Position numbers and translations under genes: made by a program. The notes under the pieces are model-generated. The model was not told the DNA's origin. It ran no database searches and saw only the letters and a list, made by a program, of their open reading frames with translations. Below are positions 8,473 to 15,694 of a stretch of 45,679 bases of DNA, in pieces. Within the stretch, counting starts at the first letter, position 1. Every line of letters starts with the position of its first letter. This DNA comes from Verrucomicrobiaceae bacterium (GTDB lineage Bacteria > Verrucomicrobiota > Verrucomicrobiia > Verrucomicrobiales > Akkermansiaceae): positions 1 to 45,679 of the forward strand of contig JAIXPW010000141.1 in assembly GCA_027485995.1 (NCBI GenBank). Direction: 5' to 3'.

Positions 8473-9792
8473 TCAGCGTTTCGGCACGGCGAGCCGCTGG
8501 GACTTGTAGATTCCGGTGTGGCCGCTGCACGCGTAGGCCACGAAACAGGCGATCGCCAGGTAGCCCGCGTTGTGGGCACCGAAGAGCTCGATCCCCATCA
8601 GCGCGCAGGCCAGCGGGGTGTTTGCCGCCGCCGCGAAGACCGCCACGAAGCCCAGCGCGGCGAAGAGATCGTTCGGCGCGCCCATCAGCCCGGACAGCGC
8701 GCTGCCCAGCGCCGCGCCGATGAAGAACAGCGGCGTGACTTCCCCGCCCTTGAAGCCGCAGGACAGTGTGATGACCGTGAAAAGCAGCTTCCAGAACCAG
8801 GCCCATTGCACGCTGTTTCCCGGCTGGAAAAACGAGGAAATCGTCAGGTCGCCGGGATTCGGTGACCACACGCCGAGCCCGAGGAACTCGCGGGTGCCCA
8901 GCAGATGGACCAGCGCAAGGATCGCCACGCCGCCGATCACCGGCCGCAGCAGGGCGTTCGGACAGAGCTGTTTCATCACGCGGCCGAGCCAGTGCGAGGC
9001 ACGGGCAAAGGTCGTCGCACAGAGACCGAAGGCCACCGAGGCCAGCACGACTTTCCCCAGCAACCAGGGATCGAAATGGAAGCCCTGGCTCGGAATGATC
9101 ACGTCCCGCATGAAGGCGACGTCGTAGCGCGTGTGGACGATCCCCCAGGCCTCGCAGGTCCAGTTTCCCACCAGCGCCGCGAGCAGGCAGGGCAGCAGCG
9201 CGTCATACTGGATCCGCCCGATCACCAGCACCTCCAGCGCGAAGACCGCCCCCGCCAGCGGCGTGCCGAAGACCGCCCCGAAGCCCGCCGCCACGCCCGC
9301 CATCAGCAGGATCCGCAGCGCGGCGGGCGGCACGCGGAACGCCTTCGCAAACGCGCTGGCGATGCTCCCGCCCATCTGCACCGCCGTGCCCTCGCGTCCG
9401 GCCGAGCCGCCGCAGAGGTGCGTGAGGATCGTGCCCAACAGAATCAGCGGGGCCATCCGTCTCGGCACACCGCCTCCGGGCTCGTGGATCTCATCAATGA
9501 GGAGATTCGTTCCGCTCTCGGACTTGCCGCCGACCTTTTGATACATCAGAGCCACCAAGAAGCCTCCGAGCGGCAGCAGGTAAAGCAGCCACGGGTGCTC
9601 GAAGCGCAGCCGCGTGACGTGATCGAGACTCCACAGGAAAAACGCCGACGCCGAGCCGACCGCCATCGCCATCGGCAGCAGCCGCAGCAACCACCACAGC
9701 AGAAATCCCGCCCCCCGCCAGGCTGACCGCAGCTGGCGGATGACGAACGCGAACGACGTCCGGTCGCGGGTCTGGAAAAGCGTTTCTGACAT
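8473..9792 (-). CDS. CLC-type fluoride/proton antiporter
   Basis: This 439-residue polytopic membrane protein of the voltage-gated chloride channel (CLC) superfamily exports fluoride in exchange for protons. Seen: [15 protein letters not shown] (gating Glu134 in GREGT), [13 protein letters not shown], and [19 protein letters not shown]. The [10 protein letters not shown] segment replaces the GSGIP selectivity motif of chloride-type CLCs; this and the GREGT form are typical of the fluoride clade (CLC-F). The decisive support is the fluoride riboswitch between 9874 and 9807. ATG 9792 is preceded by CGGAAG at suitable distance. The length is normal and there is no regulatory CBS domain, as expected for this clade. 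It is transcribed divergently from aroK. Confidence 0.9.
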   Translation of the reverse strand: MSETLFQTRDRTSFAFVIRQLRSAWRGAGFLLWWLLRLLPMAMAVGSASAFFLWSLDHVTRLRFEHPWLLYLLPLGGFLVALMYQKVGGKSESGTNLLIDEIHEPGGGVPRRMAPLILLGTILTHLCGGSAGREGTAVQMGGSIASAFAKAFRVPPAALRILLMAGVAAGFGAVFGTPLAGAVFALEVLVIGRIQYDALLPCLLAALVGNWTCEAWGIVHTRYDVAFMRDVIIPSQGFHFDPWLLGKVVLASVAFGLCATTFARASHWLGRVMKQLCPNALLRPVIGGVAILALVHLLGTREFLGLGVWSPNPGDLTISSFFQPGNSVQWAWFWKLLFTVITLSCGFKGGEVTPLFFIGAALGSALSGLMGAPNDLFAALGFVAVFAAAANTPLACALMGIELFGAHNAGYLAIACFVAYACSGHTGIYKSQRLAVPKR

Positions 9793-9806
9793 GATTCTTC
9801 CGGGCG

Positions 9807-9874
9807 CCGGTAGGAATCATCAGCTCGTGGTGAGCGGTTCGACCAGCCTCGGTCAGGCAGAATCCATTGCCTCC
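9807..9874 (-). promoter_or_regulatory. Fluoride riboswitch (crcB motif)
   Basis: On the minus strand the leader of the CLC-F gene shows P1 (AGGC 9872-9869 with GCCT 9858-9855) around AATGGATTC, an inserted hairpin (GACC 9854-9851 / GGTC 9844-9841), then AACCGCTC-ACCAC-GAGC (P3: 9835-9832 with 9826-9823) and the diagnostic 3' end TGATGATTCCTAC (9822-9810). GGATT (9865-9861) can pair with ATTCC (9817-9813), with one U-U mismatch, as the pseudoknot. Layout and conserved bases match the known crcB motif as I remember it. Its 3' end is 17 nt from the start codon, so it probably controls translation or early termination in response to fluoride. Confidence 0.88.
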
Positions 9875-9957
9875 GCAAGGCTTCCACGCCACGCCCGCCG
9901 CTGGCAAGTCGTGAATTTCGGGTTCGCCGAATGCAAAACGCCCGCTAAGCTCCGTCC

Positions 9958-10509
9958 ATGGTGGACGGCGTCAGCGTTCCGAAAAACATCGTGCTCATTG
10001 GATTCATGGGCTGCGGGAAATCCACGGTCGGACGCGAGCTCCAGCAACGCCTCGGCTACCCGCTCGTCGACATGGACTCGCTGATCGAACAGCGCACCGG
10101 CAAGTCCATCGCCACCCTCTTTTCCGAACTCGGCGAGTCCGGCTTCCGCGACCTGGAAACGCAACTGCTCGAGGAACTCTACGCCCCCGAGGCCCCGCGA
10201 CGCATCATTTCCACCGGCGGCGGCGTCATCGTCCGCCCCCAGAACCGCACGCTCCTCCGCCAGCTCGGCTACGTCGTCTGGCTCCAGGCGCCGGTCGGAA
10301 CCATCCTCGACCGCACCAGCCGCAACCGCGACCGGCCGCTGCTTCATACCGATGACCCCCGCGCCCGCATCGAGGCCCTGCTCACCGAACGCACGCCCTG
10401 GTATCGGGAAACCGCCCACCTCGCCCTCGACACCCGCGGCCTCGACTCCGGGGAAATCTCCACCGGCATCCTGGAAAGCGCCCGCTACTTCTTCACCGGG
10501 CACGCTTGA
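9958..10509 (+). CDS. aroK: Shikimate kinase
   Basis: Cytoplasmic shikimate kinase, the fifth step of the shikimate pathway to aromatic amino acids, phosphorylates shikimate at the 3-OH using ATP. In the 183-residue protein: Walker A GFMGCGKST (residues 15-23), the shikimate-binding DMD (38-40), GGG near residue 82 (STGGGVIV), and the lid motif with RDRPLL near residue 124. The length is that of the family. It is transcribed divergently from the fluoride antiporter and is followed by queG after 38 bp. A start a few codons downstream cannot be excluded, since MVDGVSV precedes the first beta strand. Confidence 0.96.
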   Translation: MVDGVSVPKNIVLIGFMGCGKSTVGRELQQRLGYPLVDMDSLIEQRTGKSIATLFSELGESGFRDLETQLLEELYAPEAPRRIISTGGGVIVRPQNRTLLRQLGYVVWLQAPVGTILDRTSRNRDRPLLHTDDPRARIEALLTERTPWYRETAHLALDTRGLDSGEISTGILESARYFFTGHA

Positions 10510-10518
10510 GGGGGAGAA

Positions 10519-10550
10519 AACCCGAAATCCGAAATTTGAAATCCGAAATG
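10519..10550 (+). repeat. Short intergenic repeat carrying the queG start codon
   Basis: Between aroK and queG lie iterated GAAATCCGAAAT-type units (CCGAAATCCGAAAT, then GAAATCCGAAAT). The sequence is of the same style as the larger intergenic repeats at 13944, 19345, 25253 and 45165. The last unit supplies the ATG at 10548. Confidence 0.55.
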
Positions 10551-11591
10551 GAAGAGGCTTCGCGGGCGGACACGATCAAGGCCATTGCCCGCGGACTTGG
10601 ATTTGATGACTGCCGGATCGCGGTCGCCAAGGAGGCCACGCATGCCGAGGCCTTCCGCGAATGGATCGGCGAGGGCCTGCATGGCGACATGGCGTGGATG
10701 GAAAAGACTCCGCACCGCCGCTGTGATCCGCGCGAGGTCCTGGAGGGCTGCAGGTCGGTCATCTGCCTGGCCTTGAACTACTATCCGGGTCGTAGTTCGG
10801 GCGCGGACGGCTACCGAATCGCCCGCTATGCCTGGAACGAGGACTACCACGATCTCATCCTCGCAAAGCTGAAGGCCTTCGACGTCGAACTCGCGAAACT
10901 CGGCGGCACTCAGCGCTACTACGTCGACACCGGTCCGGTGCTCGAGCGCGACTTCGCCACCGACGCCGGCCTCGGCTGGAACGGCAAGTCCACCCTCCAG
11001 ATCCACCGCCGCCTCGGCACCTGGTTCTTCCTCGCCGAGCTGCTCACCACCCTCGATTTGACCGCCGACGCTCCCTTCGGCGATCATTGCGGAAAGTGCA
11101 CCCGCTGCCTCACCGCCTGCCCCACCGGCGCGATCACCGCACCGCACCGGGTCGATGCGCGACGCTGCATTTCCTACCTCACCATCGAGCACAAGGAGGC
11201 CATCCCCGAGGAGTTCCGCATCGCCATGGGCGACCGCATTTACGGCTGCGACGACTGCCTCGATGCCTGCCCCTGGAACAAGTTCGCCGAGGTTTCCCGC
11301 GAGGCCAGTTTCCATGCCCGTGAAAGCGTCTTCCGCCATCGTCTGCGGGATTTCCTGACCCTCGACGACGAGTCCTTCCGCGCCCTCTTCGCCAAGTCCC
11401 CGATCAAGCGCATCAAGCGCCCGCGTTTTCTCAGAAACGTCTGCGTCGCCCTCGGAAACACCGGCACCACTGAAGACCTCCCCGCCCTCGAAACCGCCGC
11501 CGCCGACCCCGATCCGCTCATTTCCGAGCACGCGGCTTGGGCGATTAGTGAAATTCACCGAAGAGGGGAACGGGCGGCTCGCCCGTTATAA
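10548..11591 (+). CDS. queG: Epoxyqueuosine reductase
   Basis: QueG carries out the last step of queuosine synthesis, reducing epoxyqueuosine to queuosine in the wobble base of tRNA (GUN anticodons), with cobalamin and two [4Fe-4S] clusters. In the 347-residue protein: the N-terminal cobalamin-binding DUF1730 region with DDCRIA and LALNYYPG, catalytic-site DTGPVLERD with WNGKSTLQI, and two ferredoxin-type clusters, CGKCTRCLTACPTGAI and YGCDDCLDACPWNKF. A C-terminal HEAT-like segment (ALGNTGTTEDLPALE) completes it. ATG 10548 is taken over an upstream TTG (10506) because the intervening sequence is an intergenic repeat. It ends in the hairpin at 11572-11616. Confidence 0.96.
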   Translation: MEEASRADTIKAIARGLGFDDCRIAVAKEATHAEAFREWIGEGLHGDMAWMEKTPHRRCDPREVLEGCRSVICLALNYYPGRSSGADGYRIARYAWNEDYHDLILAKLKAFDVELAKLGGTQRYYVDTGPVLERDFATDAGLGWNGKSTLQIHRRLGTWFFLAELLTTLDLTADAPFGDHCGKCTRCLTACPTGAITAPHRVDARRCISYLTIEHKEAIPEEFRIAMGDRIYGCDDCLDACPWNKFAEVSREASFHARESVFRHRLRDFLTLDDESFRALFAKSPIKRIKRPRFLRNVCVALGNTGTTEDLPALETAAADPDPLISEHAAWAISEIHRRGERAARPL

Positions 11592-11616
11592 ACACCAACT
11601 CTCGGGCGAGCCGCCC
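11572..11616 (+). terminator. Inverted repeat, probable queG terminator
   Basis: GGGCGGCTCGCCCG (11572-11585) is repeated exactly in inverted orientation at 11603-11616, around a 17-nt loop that contains the queG stop codon. No T-run follows, so this is a strong hairpin rather than a classical intrinsic terminator. Each arm is itself partly self-complementary. Confidence 0.55.
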
Positions 11617-11648
11617 AAGCCCCTCTTGGGGATCGAGGCCGAAGGCGG

Positions 11649-12500
11649 ATGGATTCCGCTCCGTGCTGGTCAATCCGCTTGGCGGCTGAAAGTCTCCCGC
11701 CGTTGAAACGCGCGCTCTGGATTGTTTTGGGACTGTTGGTCATCGGCTTGACGGCCTGGCAGGTCATGCCTTTGGCGCGCGATTGGTTTCCTCAGGCGGC
11801 CCAGAAGATCAGTGGGCCGAAACCGGATCCGGCGACTTACCTGACGCTTTCCGCCGATCTGGAAAAACGTCGCGCGGCGATGGCGAAGCGCCACCGGGCG
11901 GCTCGGACCGAGAAGGATCGCGCTGTGATCGAGGACGAGGCGCGGGTCGATCTGGAAAAGACCCTGCCTGCGATGATGCGCTGCTGGCTGGGAACGCCCT
12001 GGGACTTCAACGGCACCGCGCCCGGACCGGGTCAGGGGAAAATCGCCTGCGGCTATTTCGTGTCCACCGTCCTGCGCGATGCCGGATTCCGGGTCGATCG
12101 CTACAAGCTGGCCCAGCAGGCGTCGGAGCACATCCTCCAGACCTTCGTCGATCGCAAGGCCTTCCACCTGAGCGCCGGAAAGCCTTACGAGACCTTCGTT
12201 TCCTCGGTCAGCAAGGTGGAGCCGGGCATCTGTCTCGTGGGCCTCGACAGCCATGTGGGCTTTCTCATCAACGATGCGCAAGGCTTCCGCATGGTCCACT
12301 CCTCCGGTTCGGCGCCGTGGTGTGTGGTCGATGAAAGCCGCAATGAAGCCGGGGTGCTGCAACGCTCCAGCTACCGTCTGGTCGGGAATCTAACAGCCGA
12401 TCGCGCGCTGATCCGGAAGTGGCTGCGGGCGGAGCCGTTGAAGGTGCAGACCCAGCCGGTCAAACCCGGCCCAGCATCGCCTGCACGCGCTGGTCGATGA
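11649..12500 (+). CDS. Membrane-anchored protein with possible NlpC/P60-like cysteine hydrolase fold
   Basis: The family is not recognised with certainty. This 283-residue protein has one N-terminal transmembrane anchor (about residues 23-41) and an extracytoplasmic part. A charged helical segment (70-105) precedes a domain with GTPWDFNG, KIACGYFVSTVLRDAGF (Cys134) and LDSHVGFL (His202). A Cys at the start of a helix followed about 70 residues later by a His on a beta strand is the layout of NlpC/P60- and amidase-type papain-like hydrolases, which cut peptidoglycan peptides. This is an inference from pattern only. The start could also be TTG 11703, which would place the anchor at the very N-terminus. 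The 3' end overlaps the convergent TPR gene by 41 bp. Confidence 0.7.
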   Translation: MDSAPCWSIRLAAESLPPLKRALWIVLGLLVIGLTAWQVMPLARDWFPQAAQKISGPKPDPATYLTLSADLEKRRAAMAKRHRAARTEKDRAVIEDEARVDLEKTLPAMMRCWLGTPWDFNGTAPGPGQGKIACGYFVSTVLRDAGFRVDRYKLAQQASEHILQTFVDRKAFHLSAGKPYETFVSSVSKVEPGICLVGLDSHVGFLINDAQGFRMVHSSGSAPWCVVDESRNEAGVLQRSSYRLVGNLTADRALIRKWLRAEPLKVQTQPVKPGPASPARAGR

Positions 12501-13350
12501 CCTCGGCGAGGGCACTGTCGCCATCGGCGCGGAGGAAGTCGCAGTAGTTCGCGGACACGGCTTCCAGATCCTCGCAGTATTGGGTGCCGAGGGATTCAAA
12601 GGCGGTGAGCGACTTTTCAAAGTGCCGCTTTGCCCAGGAGCGATCGCCGGTCAGCAACAGGGCCAAGGCCAGATTGTTGTGGGACTGCGCGGTGTCGGGA
12701 TGGCTGTCGCCGAAGAGCGCGCGGCGCACCTCGAGGGCCATCATGTGCATTTCGCGGGCCTGCTCGCCAAAGCCAGCGGCAAGGTAGAGCGCGCCGAGAT
12801 TGTTGGAAACGGCGGCGGTTTCCTCGTGATCCTTGCCGAGCTGGGTGTGCAGGATCTCCAGGGCGCGAAGATAATAGTTTTCCGCCGCATCGAGGTCGCC
12901 GGCGGCCTTGCGCAGGGCTCCGAGATTGTTCGCCATGGAGGCCACATCGAGCTGAAGCGGAGGATCGTGGCGCTCGAAGCTGTCGAGCGACTTTTTCCAA
13001 GCGGATTCGGCGCGCTCGGTGATTCCAAGGCTGTCGTAAGCCGAGCCGAGACCCGCGTAGAGGCGGCCAAGCTGATCCAGCCGGTCGAGCCGACCATCGA
13101 GCTGATCGATCCCGTGGCGGTAGTCATCACGGGCGAGTTCGTATTGTCCGAGCTCCCGATAAATCACAGCCCGCTGCTCAAGGCTGGAGACGAACTCATC
13201 GATGCTCTCATACTCGGAACTCAGCGTCTGCTGGGCCTTTTCCACCGCAGCCGTGGCGGCGTGAAGGGCTTCGTTGAGGTCTCCTTTCTCGCGCAGGGAT
13301 TCCGAGCGATCGCGTAGGATTCCAATCAGGGTGGCTGTAGGTGAGTCCAT
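12460..13350 (-). CDS. Tetratricopeptide repeat protein
   Basis: This 296-residue, probably cytoplasmic protein is built almost wholly from TPR units of the kinesin-light-chain type (TPR_12). Seen are repeats such as NNLGALRKAAGDLDAAENYYLRA, NNLGALYLAAGFGEQAREMH and NNLALALLLTGDRSWAKRHF, each about 42 residues, from roughly residue 15 to 270. It has no signal peptide or enzymatic domain, so it is a protein-protein interaction scaffold of unknown partners. It is the last gene of a minus-strand run yhaM-recO-TPR, 25 bp after recO, and overlaps the convergent gene 11649-12500 at its 3' end. Confidence 0.87.
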   Translation of the reverse strand: MDSPTATLIGILRDRSESLREKGDLNEALHAATAAVEKAQQTLSSEYESIDEFVSSLEQRAVIYRELGQYELARDDYRHGIDQLDGRLDRLDQLGRLYAGLGSAYDSLGITERAESAWKKSLDSFERHDPPLQLDVASMANNLGALRKAAGDLDAAENYYLRALEILHTQLGKDHEETAAVSNNLGALYLAAGFGEQAREMHMMALEVRRALFGDSHPDTAQSHNNLALALLLTGDRSWAKRHFEKSLTAFESLGTQYCEDLEAVSANYCDFLRADGDSALAEVIDQRVQAMLGRV

Positions 13351-13375
13351 GATGTGTTTACACGGTTAACACCAA

Positions 13376-13936
13376 TTAGTGATTTGACGAGTCCAAATCC
13401 CCGGGGCCCGAGAGTCTTTCGACGAGGTCGCGTCGGATGCCCGGGAGCTCCCCCACCGCATCGCGAAGGGCCAGTTCGGCGGAGCGTCGATCATGGGAAA
13501 CTCCGAGCATTCTGGCCAGCTCCCGCTCGAAGTGCTGAAGGCCGCGCAGGCTGGGGCCGGCGGTGTCGACATGGTCCAAAGCACGGCGCAGGAGATCATA
13601 GAGCAAGGGGTCCGGATGCCCGGGCTCGACCGCTTGTTCGAGGAGCCGGCAGAAATAGCCCGCCAGCAGGGTGGCGACGTAGCTTTTCCGCAGGCCCATG
13701 TGCCAGTTGGAAACGACGACCTCCTTGAGCGGATGGAGTTCGCCGCGCTTCGCCGGGGTCCAGACGATCTCGGCGGTGAAAAAGAGATCGAGCTTTCCAG
13801 CGAAGGGGCTGGCGGGACGCCGTGCGCCATTCGCCACCGTCTTGACCAGCCCGGCCCCCTCCGTGAACCAATGGATGATCAGGCTGCTGTCGGTCAGCTT
13901 CGTCAGCCGGATCAGGATGCCGTGGGTCTGTTCCAT
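13376..13936 (-). CDS. recO: RecO-like DNA repair protein, short form
   Basis: RecO works with RecF and RecR to load RecA onto gapped single-stranded DNA. The 186-residue protein begins with the RecO OB-fold (THGILIRLTKLTDSSLIIHWFT, then GLVKTVANGARRPASPFAGKLDLFF), followed by the helical part (YVATLLAGYFCRLLEQAVEPGHPDPLLYDLL). Typical RecO proteins are about 230-250 residues with a C-terminal zinc-binding or extended helical part; here the end (GPGDLDSSNH) comes early and no cysteine cluster is present. The start is preceded by the intergenic repeat 13944-14032, and the TPR gene follows after 25 bp. Family assignment is good; full function is less certain because of the short C-terminus. Confidence 0.82.
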   Translation of the reverse strand: MEQTHGILIRLTKLTDSSLIIHWFTEGAGLVKTVANGARRPASPFAGKLDLFFTAEIVWTPAKRGELHPLKEVVVSNWHMGLRKSYVATLLAGYFCRLLEQAVEPGHPDPLLYDLLRRALDHVDTAGPSLRGLQHFERELARMLGVSHDRRSAELALRDAVGELPGIRRDLVERLSGPGDLDSSNH

Positions 13937-13943
13937 AGAGGGA

Positions 13944-14032
13944 AGAAATGACGAATTCCGAATTTCCGAATGACGAAGGCACTCATCTTCCGGTCGTCAT
14001 TCGGGAATTCGTCATTCGTCATTCGTCATTCG
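13944..14032. repeat. Intergenic hairpin repeat with 7-bp tandem units
   Basis: A left arm (AATGACGAATTCC...GAATGACGA, about 13946-13975) pairs with a right arm (TCGTCATTCGGGAATTCGTC, from about 13994) as a stem of some 23 bp with a 7-nt bulge. The right arm continues as tandem ATTCGTC units (14007-14013, 14014-14020, 14021-14027, then a partial unit). The repeat fills the gap between recO and yhaM and supplies the yhaM stop codon. Confidence 0.85.
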
Positions 14033-15054
14033 CGCTGAAAGCGTCCCAGCGGTTCGACCAGGTTCGCAGGCAGTGGGAACTGCTTTTCGTAAATGCCTTC
14101 CGCCAGCTCGTTGGCGCGGCCGTAGGCGTCGTGGATCATTTCGAGTTTCGCGTCGAGGTTGTCGATATGATGCAGCGCGAAGGCTTCCGGCGTGCGCGGC
14201 AGCGTGGGCGAGCCGAACTGGAACTCGCCGTGGTGGCTGGCGATGAGGTGCAGCAGGTGCAGGCGGACCATTTCGCTGGCTGGCTCCAGCGTGACCCAGC
14301 CCGAGGCAACCGGGGAATCGCTGACATCCCGCCACAGCTTGTTGACCAGCTCGATGCCCAGCGGGATGTGGCCGAGCATTTCGCCGTGCAGCGAGTGCCC
14401 CTGGGCGAACCCGCGCTCGGCATACTGGTTTTCCCAAAGCTTCCCGCAGTCGTGAAACAGGACGCCGATGAGCAGAAGATCGCGGTTGAGCTGGGGGTAA
14501 GCTCCGCAGACGGCATCGGCGGAGCGCATCATCTGGGCGACGTGCTCGACCAGCCCGCCGCGACGGGCGTGGTGGTTCCTCCGCGCGGCGGCTGCACGAC
14601 GGAACTTTGCGCCCATGCTGGTCAGAAACAGATCCGCCAGCGCGTGGAGGCGGGGGTCGGTGACGGATTGGCAGAAGCCGGTGATCGTCTCCCAATCGCG
14701 TCGCTGCTTTTCCGCCGTGGCGGCGTCTCCGGCGTAAAAGGCCTCCAGGTCGTCCCCACTGAGGCGCTCCCAGGCGAGGTTGGTGGCGTTGAGCCCGTAG
14801 CTGTTCTGGGTCCACTCGGCATCGAGCCGCAGCACCGTGCCGTCGGTGAAGCTGGAGGCTGCGTCGAACAAGGGAGCGTCCGACCAGGCATTCAGCGCGA
14901 AGCTGCCGGTGGCGTCGGCGAAGGTGAGCACGAGATACGGCTTTCCGGCCTTCGTCTGGCGCGGGCTTTTCGACTGGAGTTCGGCGTCCAGCACCGCCGC
15001 CAGCGAGGATTCGCCGGCCTGCTCCTTCAATGCAGCGATCGTCAGGAAATTCAC
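14026..15054 (-). CDS. yhaM: 3'-5' exoribonuclease YhaM family (OB fold plus HD domain)
   Basis: YhaM-type enzymes degrade RNA or single-stranded DNA from the 3' end using a metal-dependent HD domain. In the 342-residue protein an N-terminal OB-fold (residues about 25-105, GKPYLVLTFADATGSFALNAW) binds nucleic acid. The HD domain shows NHHARRGGLVEHVAQM, LLIGVLFHDCGK (the HD pair), HSLHGEMLGH, LIASHHGEFQFGSP and HHIDNLDAK. This order and spacing fit YhaM. The last codons and the TGA stop (14028-14026) lie inside the 7-bp tandem repeat next to the gene. It is probably first in the run with recO and the TPR gene. Confidence 0.9.
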   Translation of the reverse strand: MNFLTIAALKEQAGESSLAAVLDAELQSKSPRQTKAGKPYLVLTFADATGSFALNAWSDAPLFDAASSFTDGTVLRLDAEWTQNSYGLNATNLAWERLSGDDLEAFYAGDAATAEKQRRDWETITGFCQSVTDPRLHALADLFLTSMGAKFRRAAAARRNHHARRGGLVEHVAQMMRSADAVCGAYPQLNRDLLLIGVLFHDCGKLWENQYAERGFAQGHSLHGEMLGHIPLGIELVNKLWRDVSDSPVASGWVTLEPASEMVRLHLLHLIASHHGEFQFGSPTLPRTPEAFALHHIDNLDAKLEMIHDAYGRANELAEGIYEKQFPLPANLVEPLGRFQRE

Positions 15055-15173
15055 CCTGTCAGCATCCCCAATCCCGCGCGGCTGTCACGAACGGATCAAG
15101 TTGCCCGGTGGATTGATGGCTCATGACTCAACTTGACCGTTGGAAATTCCCGTTCACCCGCCATAGTCCTGCC

Positions 15174-15641
15174 GTGCCCGATCTCGTCCGCGTCGAACCC
15201 ATCGCCCTGCTGCCCACCCAGGCCGGGTGCGCGGTGTTTCTCGGCGATGGGAAAAAGGCGATCGTCTTTTACATCGATCCCGCCGTGGGCGCCTCGATCA
15301 ATGCCTCCTTGGCCGGACAGCAGCCGCCGCGACCGCTCACACACGACCTCTTTCTCCAGGCAATGGACACCTTCGGCGCGAAGGTCAGCCGCGTGGTCAT
15401 CGTCCGGGTGGAGAACGATATTTACTACGCCCGCCTGATCCTGGAGGCCCAGAACGAGATCATGGAGCGGAAAATCGTCGAGCTCGACGCGCGGCCCAGC
15501 GACTGCCTCGCCCTCGCCGTCCGCTGTGGCGCGCCGGTGTATGTGCTCAGATCGCTGTGGGAAACGCTCCAGGACATGTCCGGGGTGCTCGACGAAATGC
15601 GGGAGAAAGGCATGGATTTCGGGGATCTCGGGCAGGCCTGA
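15174..15641 (+). CDS. Bifunctional nuclease family (DUF151) protein
   Basis: This cytoplasmic protein of about 155 residues belongs to the DUF151 family, named for plant proteins with both DNase and RNase activity. Seen: VRVEPIALLP, GDGKKAIVFYIDPAVGASINASLAGQ (the family's PIxIG-like core), RPLTHDLFLQAMDTFGAKVSRVVI, YYARLIL and ELDARPSDCLALAVRCGAPVYV, the family's most conserved region. GTG 15174 is preferred because the family core starts directly after it. The in-frame ATG 15123 would add 17 residues with low GC3 that look non-coding. It is divergent from yhaM. The biological role in bacteria is not settled. Confidence 0.85.
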   Translation: MPDLVRVEPIALLPTQAGCAVFLGDGKKAIVFYIDPAVGASINASLAGQQPPRPLTHDLFLQAMDTFGAKVSRVVIVRVENDIYYARLILEAQNEIMERKIVELDARPSDCLALAVRCGAPVYVLRSLWETLQDMSGVLDEMREKGMDFGDLGQA

Positions 15642-15694
15642 ACTTTTTGCGGGCGTCCGCTTGCGCGATATCGTTTCGCTTTTAGGATGGCGGC

